Positions 8,448 to 17,004 of a stretch of 64,000 bases of DNA are shown piece after piece. Each line of letters opens with the position of its first letter. The stretch's first letter is position 1. Position numbers and translations under genes: made by a program. Where the stretch lies: assembly GCA_023382975.1 (NCBI GenBank), contig JAHDXO010000034.1:54008-118007 (forward strand), read 5' to 3'. Source of the stretch: Pirellulaceae bacterium (GTDB lineage: Bacteria; Planctomycetota; Planctomycetia; Pirellulales; Pirellulaceae). Under the pieces are notes generated by a model. The model made no database searches. It worked only from the letters and a program-made list of their open reading frames with translations, and was not told where the DNA came from.

Positions 8448-9979
8448 ATCCGACACTGACCGACGATCTGCTATCGCGGTTTTCCGGCTGGGTGGCCGAG
8501 CAGATGGGGCTGCATTTCGGACCGGAGCGGCGTTTGGATTTGCAGCGCGGACTGGAAGCGACGAGCCGCGAACTCGGTCTCGGCGACGCCGACGCCTGCC
8601 TTCGACGACTGATGGCCGGACCGGTCGGCAAAGACCAATTCGACGTCCTGGCCCGCCATTTGACCGTCGGCGAAACCTACTTCTACCGCGATCAACGCAG
8701 TCTGGAGATTCTGGAAACGGAGCTTCTACCCGGTCTGATCCAGTCGCGTCGTCGTGGCGAGCGCTGTCTACGGCTGTGGAGCGCCGGGTGTGCCACGGGC
8801 GAAGAAGCGTATTCGATGGCGATCCTGCTGTCGCGGGTGCTGCCCGACTGGTCCGACTGGGCGATCACGGTTCTGGGCACGGACATCAATCCGCGAGCTT
8901 TGGAGCACGCGCAGCAAGGCGTGTACGGCGAGTGGTCGTTCCGCGGCGCACCGTCCTGGCTAAAGGACCGCTACTTCCAGCCGGTCGCTCAAGGCCGATA
9001 CCGTTTGATCCCGCAGATCCGCCGGATGGTGACTTTCGCCACACTGAACCTGGCCCGCGATCCCTACCCGTCGCTGCTGAACAACACCAATGCGATGGAC
9101 GTGATCGTCTGCCGCAATGTCGTGATGTACTTTTCACCGGACCAAGCCCGCCGAGTCCTAGCGCGGCTGCGACTCTGCCTGGTCGACGGGGGGTGGTTGT
9201 TGGGCAGCCCGACCGAAGGTCTGTATCTGACCGAGAGCGGGTTGACCGCGGTCCACTTTCCCGGCGCGATCCTCTATCGTCGAACCGAATTGACCAGCGC
9301 GCGAGATGAAGGACTTGCCGCGGAACCCGACTTCGCGCACGCGGTGCCGGCACGGGAGAACAGCCGGCACGGTCCTCCGATGGTCCCCGACGTTTCCGGA
9401 GACCTCCGGTCGAAGACATGCCTCGGTCAGGAGACCGGCCGTGGCGCCGAACTGCCGTGCGCTGGGCCTGATCCGGTGGTTACCGTGTTTGAACGGGCGT
9501 TGGAAGACCATCGCCTGGGACGCAACGCCGAGGCAGCAGCGGCTTTGGAACGTCTGGCAGAGGGGCCTGTGCAGCGGGTAGAGGTCTTCGATTTGCTGAC
9601 GCGGGTGTACGCGGACCAGGGGCACTTGAAGGCTGCGCTGCATTGGAGCGACCGGGCGCTCGCTGCCGACCGAACAGACCCGCAGCATCACTATCTGCGG
9701 GCCACGATCCTTCAGGAACTGGGCCAATCGGAACAGGCCGCCGCCTCGTTGCAGCGGGCGTTGTACCTGGACCCGGACTTCGTGCTGGCCCACTTCACGC
9801 TGGGTAGTCTGGCTCGCCGCTTGGGTCAGGTGGCATCCGCGCGGCGGCACCTGAACAACGCGCTGACGCTGCTGGCGGCCAGTCCGCCCGACGCGGTGGT
9901 GCCTGGGTCGGAAGGCGTGACGGCCGGGCGTTTGCGGGAAATTGTGGCCGCGATGGCGGCGCAGGAGGCGGTGGCATGA
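8444..9979 (+). CDS. cheR: CheR methyltransferase with C-terminal TPR region (WspC-like)
   Basis: A 511-aa protein. Residues 1-275 are a CheR domain: the N-terminal helical part, then LWSAGCATGEEAYSMAILL (S-adenosylmethionine-binding loop), LGTDINPRALEHAQQGVYG and DVIVCRNVVMYFSPDQARRVL. It methylates glutamates of the receptor using S-adenosylmethionine. A variable linker is followed by tetratricopeptide-like helices from about residue 350 (LEDHRLGRNAEAAAALERLAEG, YLRATILQELGQSEQAAASLQRALYLDPDF). TPR-bearing CheR proteins are typical of Wsp- and Frz-like systems. Both gene ends overlap neighbours by ATGA. Confidence 0.92.
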   Translation: MNPTLTDDLLSRFSGWVAEQMGLHFGPERRLDLQRGLEATSRELGLGDADACLRRLMAGPVGKDQFDVLARHLTVGETYFYRDQRSLEILETELLPGLIQSRRRGERCLRLWSAGCATGEEAYSMAILLSRVLPDWSDWAITVLGTDINPRALEHAQQGVYGEWSFRGAPSWLKDRYFQPVAQGRYRLIPQIRRMVTFATLNLARDPYPSLLNNTNAMDVIVCRNVVMYFSPDQARRVLARLRLCLVDGGWLLGSPTEGLYLTESGLTAVHFPGAILYRRTELTSARDEGLAAEPDFAHAVPARENSRHGPPMVPDVSGDLRSKTCLGQETGRGAELPCAGPDPVVTVFERALEDHRLGRNAEAAAALERLAEGPVQRVEVFDLLTRVYADQGHLKAALHWSDRALAADRTDPQHHYLRATILQELGQSEQAAASLQRALYLDPDFVLAHFTLGSLARRLGQVASARRHLNNALTLLAASPPDAVVPGSEGVTAGRLREIVAAMAAQEAVA

Positions 9980-10566
9980 GCGATCGACAGCTCCAGCGGG
10001 AACACGGTCCGGATCGAGCGGCGGTATTGCGAGCCCGGGCTCGCGAATTGGCTCGTCCAGTTGCCGACGAGGAACGCGGGGACGACCAGTGCGAGGTGGT
10101 CGAATTTGTCGTGGCGCGTCAGCGACTGTCGGTCGAAACAATGCAGGTGCGCGAGGTCTGCCGGCTGCAGGAACTGACTCCCGTGCCCTGCACGCCTTCG
10201 TTTGTCTGCGGCGTCGTCAACGTGCGCGGGCAGATCCTGACGGTCTTGGACCTGAGACGGCTGTTGGATCTGCCGGATTCGGGCCTGATCGACCGTCAGC
10301 ATGTGGTGATCGTACGCGCCGGCGGCGTGGAACTTGGCCTATTGGCGGACGGCACGCCGCTGGTCCGCCGAATCCGAACCGCCGACATCCAGCCTCCGCT
10401 TCCGACATTGGCGGGTGGCGTTTCGGCCTACCTCCGCGGTGTGACGGCCGACGGGCTGGCGCTGCTGGACACCGCCCGGCTCGCGACCGATCCCCGTCTT
10501 GCGGTCCATCAAGAGGTGACGACCTCGGCACGCAGCTCCAAAACAACAGGAGATTCAACATCATGA
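9976..10566 (+). CDS. cheW: CheW-type coupling protein, second copy (WspD position)
   Basis: A 196-aa CheW protein with about 45 extra N-terminal residues, rich in arginine and acidic residues, before the core. The core reads EVVEFVVARQRLSVETMQVREVCRLQELTPVPCTP, then FVCGVVNVRGQILTVLDLRRLLDLP and a final GVTADGLALLDTARLATDP. Two different CheW proteins flanking a CheR-TPR gene is the Wsp arrangement. It starts at an ATGA overlap with cheR and ends at another with the receptor gene, so the four genes 7962-12023 are strictly coupled. Confidence 0.88.
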   Translation: MSDRQLQREHGPDRAAVLRARARELARPVADEERGDDQCEVVEFVVARQRLSVETMQVREVCRLQELTPVPCTPSFVCGVVNVRGQILTVLDLRRLLDLPDSGLIDRQHVVIVRAGGVELGLLADGTPLVRRIRTADIQPPLPTLAGGVSAYLRGVTADGLALLDTARLATDPRLAVHQEVTTSARSSKTTGDSTS

Positions 10567-12023
10567 AATGGTCCATCGCAACGAAAATCATGAGCGGCTA
10601 TGTCTTGGCAATCGTCGTCGTGGCGGCGATCGTCGGGTTCTCGTACCGGAGCGTCCTGGCGTTTATGCGCGACGTCGAGCATCGGGGTCGGACCCATGAA
10701 GCTCTCCTTCATCTCGAGAGTATGCTGTCCTATCTGAAGGACGCGGAGACGGGCCAACGAGGCTACCTCATCTCGGGAAAGAAGATGTATCTGGATCACT
10801 ACGGCACGGCGCGCGAGGCGGTGAACAAGGAACTCGAATCCTTGCGTGCCTGGGGAGCGCAATCGGAGGCAACGGTAGACCGCCTCGACCAAATCGCGAC
10901 GTTGATCGACGACCGCTTCACATCGCTGGCCGAAGGCATCACCTTGTACGACGACGGGGCTGACGTCGAAGCCATCAAAGCCAAAATTGCCGAAGGCGCC
11001 GGCAAGAAGATCATGGACGAGATCTATCGCGTGGCCGGGCAGGTCAATCGCGCCGCGGCGGCGGACCTGAAGAAAGTGAGCGATGATTCACATCGCAGCG
11101 CCCAGTTGACACACGTGGTGGAACTCGGCGGCGGAGGCCTGGCGGTGATCGTCCTGCTGACGGCCGGCCTGCTGATCACCAGAAACATCACCCGGCCGTT
11201 GCAGGAGGCGATCAGCATCTTGACTTCCTCCGCCAATCAGATCGCCGGTGCCGCCAGCCAGATCGCCGCCAGCGCGACGGAAACCGCCGCGGCCGTGACC
11301 GAGACGACCACCACGACTGCCGAGGTCAAGCAGACGGCGCTGACCGCGGTCCAGAAAGCGAAGCTGGTCGCCGACACGGCCCGGCATACGTCCCAGGTCT
11401 CGCAACGCGGCTTGCAGGCCGTCGAGCAGATGAACCAGGGCATCAATCACATCCGTGCGCAAACGGATTCGGTCGCGGCCAGCATCGTGCGGCTGAGCGA
11501 ACAAGGTCAGGCCATCGGCGCCATCATCGCCACGGTCGACGATCTGTCGGCCCAGTCCAATCTGCTGGCCGTGAACGCGGCCATCGAGGCGGCCAAAGCC
11601 GGCGAACAGGGCAAGGGCTTCGGGGTCGTCGCCCAGGAGGTGAAGAGCCTGGCCGAGCAATCGAAGCAAGCGACGGCCCATGTCCGCACGATCCTGAACG
11701 ATATCCAGAAGGCGACCAGCGCGGCGGTGATGGCCACCGAGCAGAGCGGCAAGGCAGTCGAGACGGGCCTGAGGCAAGCGGACGAAGCCGGTCAATCCGT
11801 CCAGACGCTGTCCGAAAGCATCAACCAATCGGCCCAGGCAGCGATCCAGATCGCGGCTTCCAGCGAACAGCAACTGGTGGGTATGGATCAATTGGCCCTG
11901 GCGATGGAGAACGTCAAACAGGCCAGTTTGCAGAATGCGCAAGGCACGCGACAAACCGAAGAGGCGGCGCGGAATCTGACCGAATTGGCGCAGCAACTGC
12001 GGCGATTGGTTTCGGGAGCCTAG
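10563..12023 (+). CDS. Methyl-accepting chemotaxis protein with CHASE3 sensor
   Basis: A 486-aa receptor. It has one transmembrane helix at about 9-28, a periplasmic CHASE3-like helical domain (about 35-185, with the signature LKDAETGQRGYLISGKKMYLDHY), a second membrane helix at about 190-212, and a cytoplasmic signalling hairpin whose tip reads DLSAQSNLLAVNAAIEAAKA. After the second helix only the first HAMP-like helix (TRNITRPLQEAISIL) is evident, and the sequence passes straight into signalling coiled coil, so the HAMP domain looks incomplete. No CheR-binding pentapeptide ends the protein. The start is the ATGA overlap with cheW; the long upstream frame is shadow. Confidence 0.9.
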   Translation: MKWSIATKIMSGYVLAIVVVAAIVGFSYRSVLAFMRDVEHRGRTHEALLHLESMLSYLKDAETGQRGYLISGKKMYLDHYGTAREAVNKELESLRAWGAQSEATVDRLDQIATLIDDRFTSLAEGITLYDDGADVEAIKAKIAEGAGKKIMDEIYRVAGQVNRAAAADLKKVSDDSHRSAQLTHVVELGGGGLAVIVLLTAGLLITRNITRPLQEAISILTSSANQIAGAASQIAASATETAAAVTETTTTTAEVKQTALTAVQKAKLVADTARHTSQVSQRGLQAVEQMNQGINHIRAQTDSVAASIVRLSEQGQAIGAIIATVDDLSAQSNLLAVNAAIEAAKAGEQGKGFGVVAQEVKSLAEQSKQATAHVRTILNDIQKATSAAVMATEQSGKAVETGLRQADEAGQSVQTLSESINQSAQAAIQIAASSEQQLVGMDQLALAMENVKQASLQNAQGTRQTEEAARNLTELAQQLRRLVSGA

Positions 12024-12027
12024 TCGC

Positions 12028-14481
12028 ATGAGCATCCACGACGCCCAGTTCATCCGGGAATTGCAGGCCGCGTTCCACGCCGAGGCGCAGGAGCATCTGC
12101 AAGCGATTTCCGCGGGGCTGCTGGATTTGGAAACGATCCAGCGCCCGGAGGACGCACGCAAGTTGATCGAAGTCATCTTCCGGGAAACGCACAGCTTGAA
12201 AGGCGCCGCCCGGACGGTTTCCTTTGCCGACATCGAACGTGTGTGCCAGGAGCTGGAGAGCGTCTTTGCCGGTTGGAAGTCGCACGGCCACGTGCCGCAA
12301 CCGGCCGACTTGGACGTTGTACTGCAAGGCGTGGACTGCGTCTCGACGCTGGCCACCAGGGCGCGCGAAGGCACCGCCGGAGAGTCGCCCGCGATCGATC
12401 CGCTTCTCGAGTCGCTGCGGGCGCTACACCCCGAGCCGCGCAGTGCGCGGGAGCGGCCTGGTCACGAAGCGGTCGCTGCGAAAGAGGTGGCCGCGGCCAA
12501 GGAGGTGGTCGCAACGAAGGAAGCGGTCGCTGCGAAAGAGGCGGCCGCGAGCGCAACAGGCGCGAACTCGCCGTCGGAGACCACCGCGGCGGTGTCCACT
12601 CACTCCGAAACGCCCGAGACGGTGCGCATCTCGATCGCCAAGCTGGATGCGCTGCTCCGGCAGGCCGAGGAGCTGTTGGTGTGGAAACTGGCCAGCAGCC
12701 AGCGCGTCGCGGCCCTGCACCAATTGCAGGAGGCGGTGCAAACGTGGGAACGCCAGTGGGCTCGGTTGCTGCCCGACTGGCGAGGCTTGCAGCAGGCGAT
12801 CGAACGTTCCGAGTCGGGGGCGGCCTTCGAGGCTGCGCCGAACTTGGACCGGACGGCCTCCGAACAACGCGCTGCCTCCGGCTTTCGCAGCGTCTCGTCG
12901 CCGTCGGCTTCGCTGCCGGTCAGTTCGTCCGAGCCGACGGCGCGGCTGCTGGACTTCGTCGACTGGAGCCACACCTGGATCAAGTCGCTCGAGGGCCGTT
13001 TGGCGGCCGTGTCCCAGGTGTCCGAACAGGAAGCGCGCAGCCTGGGCGGGATGGTCGATCATCTGCTGGATGACGCCAAGCGGTTGCTGATGCTGCCTTT
13101 TTCCACGCTGCTGGCGGTTCTGCCGAAACTGGTCCGCGATTTGGCGCGGGACCAAGGCAAGCAGGTGCGGCTGGAGATCCGTGGCGGAGAAGTGGAGATC
13201 GACAAGCGGATTTTGGAGGAACTCAAGGATCCGCTGATCCATCTGGTCCGCAACAGCATCGATCACGGCATGGAGAAGCCCGCGGAACGATCCGCGCGCG
13301 GCAAGCCGCCCGAGGGCTCGTTGACCGTGACCATTTCGCAGGTGGATGGCAACAAGGTCCAACTGATTCTGGCCGACGACGGCGGCGGCATCGACGCCGC
13401 GCGAGTCCGGGAATCCGCCGTGCGGCAGGGGCTGCTGTCGGCGGAACGGGCCGGGCAACTGGACGAGCGGGAATCGCTGGCGTTGATCTTCCTGTCGGGC
13501 GTGTCGACCAGCCGGATGCTGACCGAAGTCTCGGGACGCGGATTGGGCATGGCCATCGTGCGGGAGAAGGTCGAGCGTTTGGGCGGCCAGATTTCCATCC
13601 AGACGCAGGTCGGCCGCGGGACATCGTTCCGGCTGCTGTTGCCGCTGACCATGGCCACGTTCCGGGGCTTGGTGGTGCGCGCCGGCGACCAATCGTTCAT
13701 CATTCCCACCGCCCAAGTGGAACGAGTCGTCCGCGTGCGGGCCGACGCCGTCAGGCACGCGGCCGGCCAACCGCTGATCGAACTGGATGGAGCGGCCCTG
13801 TCGTTGGTCTGGCTGGAGCAAGTCCTGCAATTGCCGGCCAAGCCGTCCAGGGCGCCGCTGGATGTCGTCACCGCCGTGGTGTTGGGCTCGGGCGACCAGC
13901 GGATTGCCTACGCGGTGACCGAAGTCTTGCAGGAACAGGAGGTGTTGATCAAGAGTCTGGGTCCGCCTCTGGTTCGCGTGCGGAACGTCGCAGGTGCGGC
14001 CGTGCTGGGATCGGGCAAACCGGTCTTGATCTTGAATCCGGCGGATCTGCTCGCGTCGGCGCTGCAGTCGCCGCTGGCAACGGTTCCGGTTGCGGCTGTG
14101 GAGACGCCCGAAGGCCGGGAGAAGCGGGTGTTGGTGGCCGAGGACTCTATCACGGCCCGCATGTTGTTGAAGAATATTCTCGAGTCGGCTGGCTACCACG
14201 TGACGGCGGTCGTGGACGGCGCGGACGCCTGGACGGCGCTCAAGACGGAACCTTTCGATCTGCTCGTCTCCGACATCCAGATGCCGCGGCTGAACGGCTT
14301 TGACTTGACCTCCCGCATCCGCGGCGAACGGAAGCTGGCCGATCTGCCCGTCGTGCTGGTGACCGCACTGGCTTCGCGCGAGGACCGGGAACGCGGCATT
14401 GACGTGGGCGCCAATGCCTATATCGTGAAGAGCAGTTTCGACCAAGGCAATCTTCTGGAAGTAGTCCGCCGATGGCTGTGA
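12028..14481 (+). CDS. cheA: CheA histidine kinase fused to a receiver domain (WspE-like)
   Basis: An 817-aa hybrid. The N-terminal Hpt domain carries the phosphorylated histidine H55 in ETHSLKGAARTVSF. A linker at about 147-173 is built of xxAxKE hexapeptides. The catalytic part follows (N-box HLVRNSIDHGMEKP, G-boxes DDGGGIDAARVRE and SGRGLGMAIVREKV), then a CheW-like domain (about 545-690), and a receiver domain with acceptor Asp749 (VSDIQMPRLNG) and Lys801. It starts 4 nt after the receptor stop codon, and its end overlaps cheB. The kinase phosphorylates its own receiver and the CheB receiver. No separate cheY or GGDEF regulator lies nearby. Confidence 0.93.
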   Translation: MSIHDAQFIRELQAAFHAEAQEHLQAISAGLLDLETIQRPEDARKLIEVIFRETHSLKGAARTVSFADIERVCQELESVFAGWKSHGHVPQPADLDVVLQGVDCVSTLATRAREGTAGESPAIDPLLESLRALHPEPRSARERPGHEAVAAKEVAAAKEVVATKEAVAAKEAAASATGANSPSETTAAVSTHSETPETVRISIAKLDALLRQAEELLVWKLASSQRVAALHQLQEAVQTWERQWARLLPDWRGLQQAIERSESGAAFEAAPNLDRTASEQRAASGFRSVSSPSASLPVSSSEPTARLLDFVDWSHTWIKSLEGRLAAVSQVSEQEARSLGGMVDHLLDDAKRLLMLPFSTLLAVLPKLVRDLARDQGKQVRLEIRGGEVEIDKRILEELKDPLIHLVRNSIDHGMEKPAERSARGKPPEGSLTVTISQVDGNKVQLILADDGGGIDAARVRESAVRQGLLSAERAGQLDERESLALIFLSGVSTSRMLTEVSGRGLGMAIVREKVERLGGQISIQTQVGRGTSFRLLLPLTMATFRGLVVRAGDQSFIIPTAQVERVVRVRADAVRHAAGQPLIELDGAALSLVWLEQVLQLPAKPSRAPLDVVTAVVLGSGDQRIAYAVTEVLQEQEVLIKSLGPPLVRVRNVAGAAVLGSGKPVLILNPADLLASALQSPLATVPVAAVETPEGREKRVLVAEDSITARMLLKNILESAGYHVTAVVDGADAWTALKTEPFDLLVSDIQMPRLNGFDLTSRIRGERKLADLPVVLVTALASREDRERGIDVGANAYIVKSSFDQGNLLEVVRRWL

Positions 14482-15566
14482 TGTTCCCGCCGCAAAGGAT
14501 TCGCGTGCTCGTCGTCGAGGACTCGCCGGTGGTACAGGCGGTGCTGGTGAAATTGCTAACCGACGATCCGCACTTCGAAGTGGTGGGGACGGCCAACAAC
14601 GGCTTGGAAGCGGTGGCCTTTGTCGCGCGGGCCAAGCCCGACGTGGTGCTGATGGACGTCCACATGCCCAAGCTGGACGGCATCGAAGCGACGCGGCAGA
14701 TCATGGAGCAGCACCCGGTTCCGATCGTCATCACCAGTGCGACGATTCAAGCGCACGAGGTTCCGCTGGCCTTCCGCGCCATGCAGGCCGGCGCGCTGGC
14801 CTTTGTGGACAAGTCGGCCCAGGTCGGGACTCCGCAGTTCGCCGAACAGAGTCACCAACTGAAAGAGATGCTCCGGCTGATGTCGGAGGTCAAAGTGGTG
14901 CGGCGCAGGAACCGGGGGACGCCGTCCGGTTCGGCTGTGGATCCGTCGGCCGGTTCCGCCGGCGAGCGTGCAGCCGTTGTGCCGCCAGCACCCAGCCGCT
15001 CGTTCAAGTTGGTTGCCATCGGCGCTTCGACGGGCGGGCCGCCGGTGCTGCAGATCATTCTGTCGCAGTTGCCGAGCGGTTTTGCCCTGCCTCTGCTGAT
15101 CGTCCAGCACATTACGCCGGGTTTCGTCAGTGGCTTGGCCGATTGGCTCGCCCAGACCAGTCGCGTCCCGACCCACTTGGCCGTTCACGGCGCCGTTCCG
15201 TTGGCGGGCCACGCCTATCTTGCCCCGGACGACTGCCACCTGGGCCTGGATGCAAGCGGCCGGATATCGCTCAGCAAGGCGGAGCGGGAGAACGGCTTGC
15301 GTCCTGCCGTGAGCCACCTGTTTCGCAGTGTGGCCGACACCGTCGGCGCACAGGCCATCGGCGTCCTGCTGACGGGCATGGGCAAGGACGGCGCCGCGGA
15401 ACTGAAACTGCTCAAGCTGCGGGGCGCGGTCACCATTGCCCAGGACCGGGCCAGTTGCGTCGTCAACGGCATGCCCGGCGAAGCCGTCCTGCTGGGCGCC
15501 GCCGACTACATCCTGCCCCCCGCCCAAATTCCGCTCTTCCTCACCAGCCTGGCCAGCCGCCCGTGA
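14472..15566 (+). CDS. cheB: CheB methylesterase/glutamine deamidase (WspF-like)
   Basis: A 364-aa response regulator. The receiver domain has acceptor Asp62 (MDVHMPKLDG), and the C-terminal esterase domain has the triad Ser186 (GASTGG), His213 (VQHITPGF) and Asp306 (GMGKDG). It removes receptor methyl groups when phosphorylated and resets the array. Two in-frame starts exist: ATG 14472, overlapping cheA by 10 nt, and ATG 14481, which forms a TGATG overlap with the cheA stop. The second fits the coupling style of this operon equally well. It is the last gene of the operon; no terminator is visible after it. Confidence 0.93.
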   Translation: MAVMFPPQRIRVLVVEDSPVVQAVLVKLLTDDPHFEVVGTANNGLEAVAFVARAKPDVVLMDVHMPKLDGIEATRQIMEQHPVPIVITSATIQAHEVPLAFRAMQAGALAFVDKSAQVGTPQFAEQSHQLKEMLRLMSEVKVVRRRNRGTPSGSAVDPSAGSAGERAAVVPPAPSRSFKLVAIGASTGGPPVLQIILSQLPSGFALPLLIVQHITPGFVSGLADWLAQTSRVPTHLAVHGAVPLAGHAYLAPDDCHLGLDASGRISLSKAERENGLRPAVSHLFRSVADTVGAQAIGVLLTGMGKDGAAELKLLKLRGAVTIAQDRASCVVNGMPGEAVLLGAADYILPPAQIPLFLTSLASRP

Positions 15567-15705
15567 CGGGGAGCCTTGCCACGCGCGTCCGCTGCCCGCA
15601 TAATGCCGGAGAACGCGGCGTTTGGGAATGGGCGTCCACCACGGCGCCGGCGGTTCGATGTTCTGGTTCGCAACGCAACACGTCACGCGTCGAAGGAGAA
15701 GTAGT

Positions 15706-16878
15706 ATGTCCACGTTGTTTGGTCGGCGGACGTTTCTTCAGGGACTGGGCGGGCTTTGCCTGGCGGGAACGGTGGGCCGGAGTTGGGCCGCCGACGTGCC
15801 GCAACTTCGTCGCGGCCACGCCCAGACGCCGGAAGAGGCGCATCGGGAACTGGAGGAATTCAAGGCGACCTACTCGGACCTGGCTGGCTGGGAGCAACGC
15901 AAGGCGCGGATTCGACAAGGCATTCTGGAGGGGGCTCGTCTGTCGCCGCTGCCGGAGAAGACGCCGTTGAAGCCGCAGTTCTCCAACCGCCGCGTCTATG
16001 ACGGGTACACGGCCGAGAGCGTGGCCATTCAGAGCTGGCCCGGTTTCTACGTCACGGGAACACTGTACCGACCGTTGGACATGAAGCCGCCGTACGCCGG
16101 CGTGGTTTCCGCCCACGGCCACGGTGGACGATTTGTTCCCGGCCGGCAGATTCGCTGCGCCGTCCTGGCTCGCATGGGCGCGGTCGTCTTTCATTACGAT
16201 ATGGTCGGATACGGCGATTCGCAGGAGGCCGGCTGGTCCCACGGCAATACGCCCGAAGTGCTGCGCATGATCACCTGGAACAGCATGCGGGCCTTGGATT
16301 TCGTCCTGTCGATCGAAGGCGTCGATCCGAACCGGATCGGCATGACGGGGAACTCCGGCGGCGCATCGCAGACGTTCTACCTCTCGGCCATCGATGACCG
16401 AGTCAAGGTCTCGGTGCCCAGTTGCCAGGTCTCGGCCCACTTCTTCGGTGGCTGCGTCTGCGAGAGCGGCATGCCGATCCACTGGGGCCCGAACCACAAG
16501 ACCAACAATGCCGAGATCGCTGCGATGACGGCGCCGCGGCCCCAGTTGCTGCTGTCCAACGGCGCGGACTGGACGAAGTTTATGCCGCAGACCGAATTTC
16601 CGTACATCCAGCACGTTTACAGCCTGTACGGAGCCGCCGACAAGGTCCAGAACGCGCACTTCCCTCGCGAAGGCCACGACTACGGACCTTCCAAGCGGAT
16701 GGCCGCCTACCCGTTCTTTGTCCGTTACCTGGAACTGGACGGCGAACGTCCCTGGGGCCGCGACGGCGTGATCAACGAGACCTTCGTCACGGTGGAAACC
16801 CGCGAGCAGATGCTGGTGTTCGGGCCCAACAACCCCTACCCGAACGACGCCGTGCCGCCAAACACGCCGTTGCCGTAA
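15706..16878 (+). CDS. Tat-exported alpha/beta hydrolase (acetyl-xylan-esterase-like)
   Basis: A 390-aa hydrolase. The start ATG at 15706 follows AAGGAG; the longer frame upstream is not needed. The N-terminus FGRRTFLQGLGGLCLAGTVG is a twin-arginine signal. The body shows an alpha/beta-hydrolase fold with the oxyanion region VVSAHGHGGRF, nucleophile Ser in GMTGNSGGASQ (GxSxG) and a late histidine in PREGHDYGPSKR. Relatives are planctomycete acetyl xylan esterase/dienelactone-hydrolase-like proteins acting on periplasmic esters, perhaps of acetylated polysaccharide. The gene stands alone ahead of an exported oxidoreductase on the same strand, which suggests a shared role in carbohydrate breakdown. 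Confidence 0.8.
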   Translation: MSTLFGRRTFLQGLGGLCLAGTVGRSWAADVPQLRRGHAQTPEEAHRELEEFKATYSDLAGWEQRKARIRQGILEGARLSPLPEKTPLKPQFSNRRVYDGYTAESVAIQSWPGFYVTGTLYRPLDMKPPYAGVVSAHGHGGRFVPGRQIRCAVLARMGAVVFHYDMVGYGDSQEAGWSHGNTPEVLRMITWNSMRALDFVLSIEGVDPNRIGMTGNSGGASQTFYLSAIDDRVKVSVPSCQVSAHFFGGCVCESGMPIHWGPNHKTNNAEIAAMTAPRPQLLLSNGADWTKFMPQTEFPYIQHVYSLYGAADKVQNAHFPREGHDYGPSKRMAAYPFFVRYLELDGERPWGRDGVINETFVTVETREQMLVFGPNNPYPNDAVPPNTPLP

Positions 16879-17004
16879 CGGCTCGGGGGCATTCTTGGCG
16901 CGGCGGAAATCCGTTAGATTCAGAGGCGGTATCGATCGGAAATTCGAGGGCGGCTGGCGCTGCTCCGTGAATCACCTACTTCGACGACGAAAGGAACGGC
17001 GATC

